From Ryuthela nishihirai (lineage: Eukaryota > Arthropoda > Arachnida > Araneae > Heptathelidae): a stretch of DNA of 64,000 nt. The notes beneath the pieces are model-generated. The model was given only the letters and a program-made list of their open reading frames with translations. It did no database searches and was not told where the DNA came from. This document shows, piece by piece, positions 56,391 to 64,000 of the stretch (position 1 is its first letter; every line of letters begins with the position of its first letter). The position numbers and the translations under genes are program-made. The stretch lies in assembly GCA_038380435.1 (NCBI GenBank), contig JAWZYU010000017.1, positions 25,295,283 to 25,359,282 of the forward strand. The letters run 5' to 3'.

Positions 56391-56850
56391 TACAGCGCTG
56401 TCCAAGTTTCGAGACTTTCTGGCATTTTGGAAACCAAACATTGACCGAAAGCGGAGGTGTCCTCACAGCAAGCGTGGGCAGTTACCGCACACTCTTGCTG
56501 TGAGGACACGTCCGTTTTTGGTAATGGTATTTAAGACTGGGAAATTTATAACAATTGATAACGCTAAACCGTTGTTTGTGTGGCCGCATCCTTACGATTC
56601 AGTGACGAAGAAAAGCTGCTGAAGAGTTCATTTTCTCATGTTAAAAGAGAGATAAAAAAAGGTAAAGAAGAAATTTTCTGGAGGGAAGAAAATAAGTTGA
56701 AACGTTGGGTTTTAAATTAGACTCCCTTGGTGCTTTTGCCTAGATTCAACTGCGTTCTGGATTGGACTAGTCTGTAAAACACATTCTATTTTTTATCTTT
56801 TGTAACACTTTTATTTATTTCTTTACAATGCATGTCATCATCTCTTTCGT
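56391..56850. other. Unassigned stretch
   Basis: An inverted repeat of TGTCCTCACAGCAAG/CTTGCTGTGAGGACA lies at about 56457-56508. No gene is recognised. Confidence 0.5.
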
Positions 56851-56862
56851 TCCAAAAGACAG

Positions 56863-57247
56863 GGTTGGGTTGTTTTACCTCTGAGCGACACTTTTTTGCA
56901 CGACATGGGTAAACGGCCAGGTCACAAGGACCCCGAAGGCTCAGAGAAGGTTGGGGGAGGGGACCCACTGGAACAGCTGTTGGGAGACAGATGGTAGCCT
57001 CCCGTCAAGGCCATCCAGCGTGTTCTTTAACATGCACAGGGTATGGCTCTCCCGTACACGGCGCCACGGCTTAACGTCCCATCCGACGGACGGCGGCCTT
57101 TCCAAGCCCGTCGGTGTCCCCTACTGACCGTGGGCAGGGCGGGAATTTTGCGGAGATAAATATCAACGCTGACCCAGCTGGGACTCGAACCTGGGAACTA
57201 CAGATTACGAGCCTGGCGCGCTACTGACTGAGCCACCCCCCGCCTCC
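56863..57247 (-). mobile_element. tRNA-SINE, full length
   Basis: Complete copy with the duplication TCCAAAAGACAG (56851-56862, 57248-57259). It shares the GCACGACATGGGTAAACGGCC variant with the inverse strand of the 58.95-kb copy, so the two are close relatives. Confidence 0.95.
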
Positions 57248-57259
57248 TCCAAAAGACAG

Positions 57260-57569
57260 AAACTAGAGTTTTGAAATGTGGAGCAATGAGACTCTGGATT
57301 CGAACCCCGGTAAAAGGTGTAAAATGTTTCACTACTGATCCCCCTGAGATTATATGTCGATGTTTTATTAGAACACTGAAATCGGGAGTGGGTTGAATTA
57401 CACAGGGAAAGGTTCAGTTTTTCAAGGTTTTTTTTTTCGGGAAGGGGGGGGGGGATGAAAAAGGAAAACTGATAATAGCTGGTAAGCCCGTGGTCAGATT
57501 CGTAATCTGCAGCTTCGAAATTCGAGTTCTTTTCACCTTGTTGCCTGTCGATATACATTCGTGTACATC
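57260..57569. other. Unassigned stretch with possible SINE-head relic
   Basis: GATTCGTAATCTGCAGC followed by AAATTCGAGTTC (about 57496-57530) resembles the end of the tRNA-like head. Poly(G) near 57444. Confidence 0.4.
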
Positions 57570-58163
57570 TAGTGATCTGGCAACCTTCGTGTCACGTGAT
57601 TACAGAATTCAGGAAAAATATCTGGAGCGTGTACAGCAACTGTAAACGCTCCAGTTACCGTTCACAGCAAACTGGAGCGTGTGCAGTTACTGCACACGCT
57701 CCAGTTTGCTGTGAACGGTAACTGCACACGCTCAATATTTCCATGAGTGAGCCCACACGATCTAGTATCAAAATAATATGACCACCTACAGTCGCTCAAA
57801 AAAGTATCCGAACACTAGGGTTGATTACAGAATTCAGAGAAAATATCTGGCAAAGATTTTTTTAGAAATTCGTGATATGGCAACCTTCGTGTCACGTGAT
57901 TACAGAATTCAGGAAAAATATCTGGCGCGTGTACAGCACCTGTACACGCTCCAGTTACCGTTCACAGCAAACTGGAGCGTGTGCAATTACTGCACACGCT
58001 CCAGTTTGCTGTGAACGGTAACTGCACACGCTCAATATTTCCGTGAGTGAGCCCACACGATCTAGTATCAAAATAATATGACCACCTACAGTCGCTCAAA
58101 AAAGTATCCGAACACTACGGTTGACTACAGAATTCAGAAAAAAAATATCTGGCAACGATTTTT
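57570..58163. mobile_element. Composite fold-back Tc1-like MITE, tandem form
   Basis: A block of about 310 bp (GTCACGTGATTACAG .. palindromes .. CCACCTACAGTCGCTCAAAA) occurs twice, near 57590-57895 and 57893-58145. The element therefore contains a direct duplication of its palindromic body. The right side ends inside a terminus half. Confidence 0.85.
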
Positions 58164-58268
58164 GATTTTAGAGATAAAGAAAAAACTTTTCGGATTGCAA
58201 AAGCGATGACGAAATATCCATATTCCAACTTCCTCTCTACAGTTTTAATATCGCCTTCTAAAGGAGAA

Positions 58269-58649
58269 GGGGCGGGGGTGGCTCAGTCGGTAGCGCGCCA
58301 GGCTCGTAATCTGTAGTTCCCAGGTTCGAGTTCCAGCTGGGTCAGCGTTGATTTATCTCCGCAAAATTCCACGCCCTGCCCACGGTCAGTAGGTGACACC
58401 GATGGGCTTGGAAAGGCCGCCGTCCGTCGGATGGGACGTTAAGCCGTGGCCCCGTGTGCGGGAGAGCCATACCCTGTGCACGTTAAAGAACACGCTGGAT
58501 GGCCTTGACGGGAGGCTACCATCTGTCTCCCAACAGCTGTTCCAGTGGGTCCCCTCCCTCAACCTTCTCTGAGCCTTCGGGGTCCATGTGACCTGGCCAT
58601 TTAGCCAATGGTGTGCAAAAAAGTGCCGCTCAGAGGTAAAACAACCCAA
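58269..58649 (+). mobile_element. tRNA-SINE, reference full-length copy
   Basis: A box TGGCTCAGTCGG at 58279-58290 and B box GGTTCGAGTTCC at 58323-58334, spaced as in a tRNA promoter for RNA polymerase III. The body has GACACCGATGGGC, GGGACGTTAAGCC and GTGCACGTTAAAGAACACGC; the tail ends AACAACCCAA. The duplication TCTAAAGGAGAA (58257-58268, 58650-58661) is perfect. The head resembles a tRNA with CTCGTAA in the anticodon loop, closest in my judgement to elongator tRNA-Met, but the origin is uncertain. It encodes no protein and must use a LINE's machinery. Confidence 0.96.
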
Positions 58650-58661
58650 TCTAAAGGAGAA

Positions 58662-58866
58662 AAATTTGTAGAAAATGGCGGAACGCGAGACGAAATGTTG
58701 TAAACGATTCAGATAAAAAAACTGAATTTTTTGGTGGTGAAGTAAAAAGTGGGGATGAACACAACTTTTTTAAGAGAAAAATAATAAATTATTTTTTGTC
58801 TTGTACGGGTACTAATAAAATATTAATAGTATTTGCATTTTCCTAATCATTCATTAGTTCGAATGC
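58662..58866. other. Short unassigned AT-rich spacer
   Basis: No recognised feature. Confidence 0.4.
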
Positions 58867-58867
58867 G

Positions 58868-58950
58868 CACAGTTAGATGGTTTAAAATTCGTAAAATAAA
58901 AAAGGATCGTGTATCCCATATTCGCCAAAGGCAATAGACTGTTCTTCGAG
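58868..58950 (+). repeat. Upstream arm of an 83-bp direct repeat around a SINE
   Basis: CACAGTTAGATGG .. GTTCTTCGAG directly abuts the SINE's 5' end. It repeats at 59343-59424 with one single-base indel and one substitution. Confidence 0.93.
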
Positions 58951-59342
58951 AGGGGCGGGGGTGGCTCAGTCGGGAGCGCGCCAGGCTCGTAATCTGTAGT
59001 TCCCAGGTTCGAGTCCCAGCTGGGTCAGCGTTGAGATTTATCTCCGCAAGATTCCCCGCCCTGCTCACGGTCAGTAGGGGATACCGATGGGCTTGGAAAG
59101 GCCGCCGTCCGTGGGATGGGACGTTAAGCCGTGGCCCCGTGTGCGGTAGAGCCATACCCTCTGCACGTTAAAGAACACACTGTATGGCCTTGACGGGAGG
59201 CTACCATCTGTCTCCCAACAGCTGTTCCAGTGGGTCCCCTCCCCCAACCTTCTCTGAGCCTTCGGGGTCCTTGTGACCTGGTCGTTTACCCATGTCGTGC
59301 AAAAAAGTGCCGCTCAGAGGTAAAACAACCCAACCCAAAGCC
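58951..59342 (+). mobile_element. tRNA-SINE with an exceptionally long flanking repeat
   Basis: Full-length copy (head AGGGGCGGGGGTGGCTCAGTC, tail AACAACCCAACCCAA). Instead of the 10-13-bp duplication of its relatives, it is bracketed by a near-identical repeat of about 83 bp. Confidence 0.94.
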
Positions 59343-59424
59343 CACAGTTAGATGGTTTAAAATTCGTAAAATAAAAAAGGATCGTGTATCCATATTGGCC
59401 AAAGGCAATAGACTGTTCTTCGAG
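59343..59424 (+). repeat. Downstream arm of the 83-bp direct repeat
   Basis: It matches 58868-58950 from CACAGTTAGATGG to GTTCTTCGAG and begins immediately after the SINE tail. Confidence 0.93.
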
Positions 59425-60942
59425 TTTCCCTCTGCATATAAATCAGAAAATTCAAAGGAACTTACATTAATGCCTTGCACGAGAATGCAGTTACGTTTCA
59501 CGAAATGCAAATAAGTGAGTGTGGGTGAAAGGAGCGGGAAGAGATGAGACCGTTTTAATGCGTCTTCAATTGGTGAGGCCATAAAAGTCGACTCTTAAGG
59601 AGCCATTTCTTCCCACGTGCTGAAAGAGATGCAAGTGGACCCAAGGCATAATAACTTTCAGCAAAGTGCCACTCGTGGACACGACTTCGGTCATTAAAAC
59701 CCCCCAATAAAATGGAATGGACAGAATCGTTTGCTTGAGCTCTTCAATTAAAAAAAATCCATTCACTGGCGACTTTAGTGGGAAAGGATTAGAAAGGACG
59801 AAAAGCACAATTAAATAATTGAAACAAACGAGGGCTTTAATCGCAAGAATGATTTTCAGTTTTTTTTTTTTAAAGAGAAAACACGTGATGTTATTTTCAC
59901 TTTGTCGTTTGTTTCTAGACATTCAACTTTTTGCTTTATTGGATTTTTTTTTTAATTTTTTGGGCTGGGGTGGTATGGGGTTTGGAAAACAGTAACAGCT
60001 TTATTTCTTAATTTTTTTTTATCCCTCAAGCAGAGTGTACGTTATCGATCGAGAGTTTGGAATGGAGTATTACGTTATCGATTGGAAAAGTTATGAATGG
60101 AATGAAGTTTCGTGCCAAACTTTAGACGGGGTTTAACCAATTCCTTAGAAAATATCGGTGACGAAGGCAAAGACCTCAGCAGAAAGAGTAACAGAAGAAA
60201 GAGTAACAGAAGAAAGAGCAAGAAGAAACCCATTGAGATATTATTCGCAATTTTCGAATATACTTTTTGAATTTCCACCATCAAAGGTGCAAGTGGATCC
60301 AAGGCAAAATTTTAAACGAAAAAATTGAAATGTTTTTCTATTTCTGTTTTTACACAAGGATGGATTTGCAATTTACAGCAGCGACCCCCCACCCGATTTA
60401 ACTACGGGGTGAACTGGAAAAAAAATACTGTTTTTTTTTTTCAGTACTAGAATAATTCGGTATAGAATTAGCTGACAGTTTCAGCTAATTATTTCAAACG
60501 GTTTTATTTAAGAATTTCTTTCTGGACTGAACACTATTTAATAAAACATTTACTCTTCGCATTATCCGAATGTTTTCCACAGTTTATTTGGGGCTAAATT
60601 TAAAAATGACAGATGCAAAACGCAAAATCACTTTTGTGATTAAGTGCAAAAAAGGACATGTTTTTGCACTCAGTGTTTCTCGATAGGACAGCGCTATAAT
60701 AATTATAATAACAAATAACCAATGTTCAAACATCCAAGATGATAATTCTGTTTAAACCGTAAAACGCCGGAAGATACTAATTAACTCCTTTTGAAATTAA
60801 GCTTATGGATAGTTGCGTGTCTTGAAGGTAGGAGGCATAGGTCTAAAATTAACGTTTTAAAAAAAATCATTTGAGAAACCAACGGTACCTCCCAGGATCA
60901 TGCCATCTCCTAGGTGCAGGGGAGACATTCCCTGTGTACATT
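59425..60942. other. Unassigned AT-rich stretch
   Basis: GTGCAAGTGGATCCAAGGCA near 60287 echoes ATGCAAGTGGACCCAAGGCA near 59630, a short dispersed direct repeat. Three (AGAAAGAGTAAC)-type units lie near 60180-60220. An old SINE fragment (GGGGAGACATTCCCTGTGTACATT) may lie just before 60943. No gene is seen. Confidence 0.45.
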
Positions 60943-61330
60943 GGGGCGCGGGTGGCTCAGTCGGTAGCGCGCCAGGCTCGTAATCTGTAGTTTCCAGGTT
61001 CGAGTCCCAGCTGAGTCAGCGTTGAGATTTATCTCCGCGAAATTCCCCGCCCTGCCCACGGTCAGTAGGGGACACCGATGGGCTTGGAAAGGCCGCCGTC
61101 CGTCGGATGGGACGTTAAGCCGTGGCCCCGTGTGCGGGAGAGCCATACCCTGTGCACGTTAAAGAACACGCTGGATGGCCTTAACGGGAGGCTACCATCT
61201 GTCTCCCAACAGCTGTTCCAGTGGGTCCCCTCCCCCACCTTCTCTGAGCCTTCGGGGTCCATGTGACCTGGCCATTTAGCCCATGGTGTGCAAAAAAGTG
61301 CCGCTCAGAGGTAAAACAACCCAACCCAAC
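60943..61330 (+). mobile_element. tRNA-SINE, full length with extended tail
   Basis: Complete head and body. The tail is a longer pentamer run (CAACCCAACCCAACAACCC), which illustrates the variable short-repeat tail of the family. Confidence 0.94.
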
Positions 61331-61353
61331 AACCCAAAGTTGGAGTGCTTCTG

Positions 61354-61712
61354 CGTTGTGTTGGTTTACCTCTGAGCGGCACTAATTTACACACAGTGGC
61401 CTACGTGGTCAAATCATAAAGAACCCAAAGGCTCAGAGAAGGTTGGGGAAAAGGACCCACTGGACAGCTGTTGGCAAACAGATGGTAGTCTCCCGTCAAG
61501 GCCATTCAGTGTGTTCTTTAATGTGCGTAGGGCTTAGATCTCCCGCACATGGGGCCACGTATTTACGTCCCATCAATGGACTTCGGCCTTCACAAGCACT
61601 TTGATATCCCTCACTGACAGAGAGCAAGTTGGGAATTTTGCGAAGATAAATCTGAGCGCTGACCAGGTGGGACTGGAACCTGGCACACTACCGACTGAGC
61701 CACTTTGGTCCT
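61354..61712 (-). mobile_element. Old tRNA-SINE
   Basis: Diverged copy (TTTACCTCTGAGCGGCACTA .. GTGTTCTTTAATGTGCG .. CTACCGACTGAGCCAC) with a deletion in the head. Together with the preceding plus copy it forms a tail-to-tail inverted pair. Confidence 0.87.
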
Positions 61713-61859
61713 ACCCATTACGTACCCATTATGTTCCCCTTAATATGTTCCTAATATGTTAATCCCCTTAATATGTTAATATGCATGTTCCCCAGTATCT
61801 ACCCATTAAGTTCTATTCCTTAATATCTTTGCTATGCATACCTCATTACTGTATGTCTG

Positions 61860-62213
61860 GTGGGGCGATGTCGGCTCGGTTGGTAGCGCGCCAAGCTCGT
61901 AATCTGTAGGTCCCAGCTGGGTCAGCGATGAGATTTATCTCCGCAAAACTCCCCGCCCTGCCCACGGTCAGTAGGAGATACCGATGGGCTTGGAAATGCC
62001 GCCGTCCGTCGGATGGGACGTTAAGCCGTGTTCCGTGCGCGGGAGAGCCACACCCTATGCACGCTAAAGAACACGCTGGATGGCCTTGACGGGAGGCTTG
62101 TCTCCCAACAGCTGTCCAGCGGATCCCCTCCCCCAACCTTCGTGGGCCTTGCGACCTGGCCATTAAGCCCATTGTGTGCAAAAAAAAGTACCGCTCAGAG
62201 GTAACACAATCCA
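61860..62213 (+). mobile_element. tRNA-SINE, slightly shortened
   Basis: The head lost the B-box region (ATCTGTAGGTCCCAGCTGGG), and the body has small deletions. The duplication ACTGTATGTCTG (61848-61859, 62214-62225) is perfect. Confidence 0.94.
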
Positions 62214-62484
62214 ACTGTATGTCTGACATACAGTTACTCTTAGTTTCCGATAAAATTAGCAATACTTATATACAAAAACTAGACAGTTGCCAAAATGGTG
62301 GCTCCTCTATACGATTGTACCACAGTTGAACAGCGAAGTGTCATATGTTTTTTATTATCAGGAGTCAAAAAAAGTGAACTGTACCGTAGAATGTGTGCGC
62401 AATACGGTCACAGTTGTCTATGATAAAAAAAACTGTATACGTCACAAATGTCATTTTCGAAGTGTTCTATTCCTTCTAGGTTTT

Positions 62485-62741
62485 CCCGATGGGCTTGGAA
62501 AGGCCGCCGTCCGTCGGATGGGGCGTTAAGCCGTGGCCCCGTGTGCGGGAGAGCCATACACTGTGCACGTTAAAGAACACGCTGGATGGCCTTGACGGGA
62601 GGCTACCATCTGTCTCCCAACAGCTGTTCTAGTGGGTCCCCTCCCCCAACCTTCTCTGAGCCTTCGGGGTCCATGTGACCTGGCCATTTAGCCCTTGGTG
62701 TGCAAAAAAGTGCCGCTCAGAGGTAAAACAACCCAACCCAA
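62485..62741 (+). mobile_element. 5'-truncated tRNA-SINE
   Basis: It begins at CCGATGGGCTTGG and reaches the tail. The duplication CCTTCTAGGTTTT (62472-62484, 62742-62754) proves that it inserted truncated. Confidence 0.95.
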
Positions 62742-62814
62742 CCTTCTAGGTTTTCAACAGCGGGCCAAGACAAAGCACTTGTCTGAGATTAGAATAATCC
62801 AGAAGTCTGTTGTG

Positions 62815-63102
62815 TTGCAGTTCCCAGGTTCGATTCCCCCTAACTTCTCACCCCCCCCCCTCCTTGCTCTTGGTCAAAAAAGGGACACCGATGGGCTAGG
62901 AAAGGCCACTGCCCATCGAATAGGATATTAAGCCATGGTTCCGTGTGCATGTCAAAGAAAACGCTGGATGGCCTTGATGGGAGCTGACCATCGGGTGCTG
63001 TTTCCTAAATCAACTCTGAGCCTTGGGGACCTTGTGACCTGGCCATTTAATCAATTGTATCCCAAATAGTGTTGCTCAGAGATAAAATAACCCAATCCAA
63101 TC
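62815..63102 (+). mobile_element. Old tRNA-SINE
   Basis: B-box-like GTTCGATTCCC, then GGGACACCGATGGGCTAGG, GATATTAAGCC, CGCTGGATGGCCTTG, and a tail AATAACCCAATCCAATC. The A-box side is decayed. Confidence 0.85.
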
Positions 63103-63168
63103 GCACAAAAGCGAAATATGTGAACACACCCATCCCTCGAAGGAAGGTTTCCTATTTGACTATTCAGT

Positions 63169-63552
63169 TGGGTTGTTTTACCTCTGAGAGGCACTTTTTT
63201 TGCACACCATGGGCTAAATGGCCAGGTCACAAAGACCCCTAAGGCTAAGAGATGGTTGGGAGAGGGGAACCACTGGAACAGTTGTTGGGAGACAGATGGT
63301 AGCCTTCCGTCAAGGCCATACTGCGTGTTTTTTTAACGTGCACAGGGTATGGATCTCCCATACACACGGGCCACGGCTTAACGTCCCATCCGAAGAACGG
63401 CGGCCTTTCCAAGCCCATCGGTGTCCCCTACTGACCGTGGGCAGGGCGGGGTATTTTGCGGAGATAAATCTTAACGTTTGCCCAGTTGGGACTCGAACCT
63501 GGGAATTGTAGATTATGAGCCTGGCGAGCTACCGAGTGGGCCACTCCCACCC
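63169..63552 (-). mobile_element. tRNA-SINE, full length
   Basis: Complete copy with the duplication GACTATTCAGT (63158-63168, 63553-63563). It shares the GCCATACTGCGTG variant with the copy at 48.4-48.7 kb. Confidence 0.95.
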
Positions 63553-63563
63553 GACTATTCAGT

Positions 63564-64000
63564 GACACCTCCGAGATCTGATATATAGGGAAGCATGAAG
63601 AATTCTACTGACAAGAACAGAGGGGGAAAAATATATTTTAGAAAAATGCTAGACATGCTTCGTAAGACAATTTCTTAAGACTACTATAAAAGAAAGATAT
63701 CTTTCTACATGCAGATCTCCTCAGTCCAATTTACAGCAAACAACTGGTTCCTAAAGACTACGAGAATCCCTTGCAGATAGATTGAAGTCTGCTCTACTCG
63801 CAAGTCGAGCATTATTAGCGCAGTGGCTGTACCTCGAGTAGCCGTTTTAAGAAGCTCATCAACACAGATGAGAAGCGAACTCTTGCATTAACTTCCTCCC
63901 TTGATCCTCTAACTCTCTTCTTCCGCTCCCTAGCTTCGTTATCCCGCAGAAGCTCTACTTCACGTTGCCCTTAATTACTCCTAAGGGTTCTGGTTCGCCA
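63564..64000. other. Unassigned end of window
   Basis: No repeat or coding signal is recognised. Confidence 0.45.

Noticed and set aside
58269..58649. tRNA gene call at SINE heads
   Set aside because: The heads have A and B boxes but no well-paired acceptor stem or 3' end, and they continue directly into the SINE body. They are tRNA-derived promoters, not tRNA genes.
4229..63552. Recurring open frames of 60-150 codons beginning MGCFTSERHFFAHHG or MALPHTGPRLN
   Set aside because: Each is the antisense or sense reading of a tRNA-SINE copy, shared only because the SINE is repeated. SINEs do not code for protein.

Overview
This is a repeat-dominated stretch of a eukaryotic, probably arthropod, genome. 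The basis is irritans-like mariner and other Tc1/mariner transposase relics, a tRNA-derived SINE, RTE-like and Jockey-like LINE fragments, hAT and Tc1-type fold-back MITEs, and AT-rich filler without operons or prokaryotic signals. The sequence does not settle between an insect and a chelicerate. I found no convincing host protein-coding gene, rRNA gene or functional tRNA gene. Almost every short open frame is a shadow of a repeat.

Layout: 0-8 kb holds SINE copies (one inserted inside another), a decayed RTE-like LINE (2.33-3.78 kb) and a fold-back MITE. At 8.4-11.06 kb lies a 48-bp minisatellite that appears to have grown from the 3' part of an old SINE. At 12.77-16.48 kb lies a 44-bp satellite with a SINE inserted in it. 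From 17 to 42 kb there are dense SINEs, fold-back Tc1-like MITEs (one locus present twice, 23.1 and 27.7 kb, with different numbers of a 118-bp unit), a 36-39-bp A-rich minisatellite, a purine-rich tract, a Jockey-like LINE fragment and AT-rich filler. At 42.4-48.2 kb is a mariner transposase relic whose helix-turn-helix coding segment has been amplified into about 38 tandem 140-bp units, with transposase sequence still present on both sides. At 48.8 kb is a 200-bp hAT MITE, and at 50.18-51.72 kb a nearly full-length but broken Tc1/mariner element with terminal inverted repeats of about 105 bp. From 52 to 64 kb come more SINEs and MITEs, including a SINE flanked by an unusually long direct repeat of about 83 bp.

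The dominant element is one SINE family of about 385 bp. It has a tRNA-like head with A and B boxes, a conserved central body and a tail ending in AACCC-type pentamers rather than poly(A). About 45 copies or fragments are present, many with target-site duplications of 10-13 bp. At least six young copies sit inside older copies of the same family. Several copies carry a duplicated or triplicated 169-bp 3' module with an identical junction. The main theme is that three tandem arrays in one window (48, 118 and 140 bp) arose inside transposable elements, so this locus shows satellite birth from mobile DNA.
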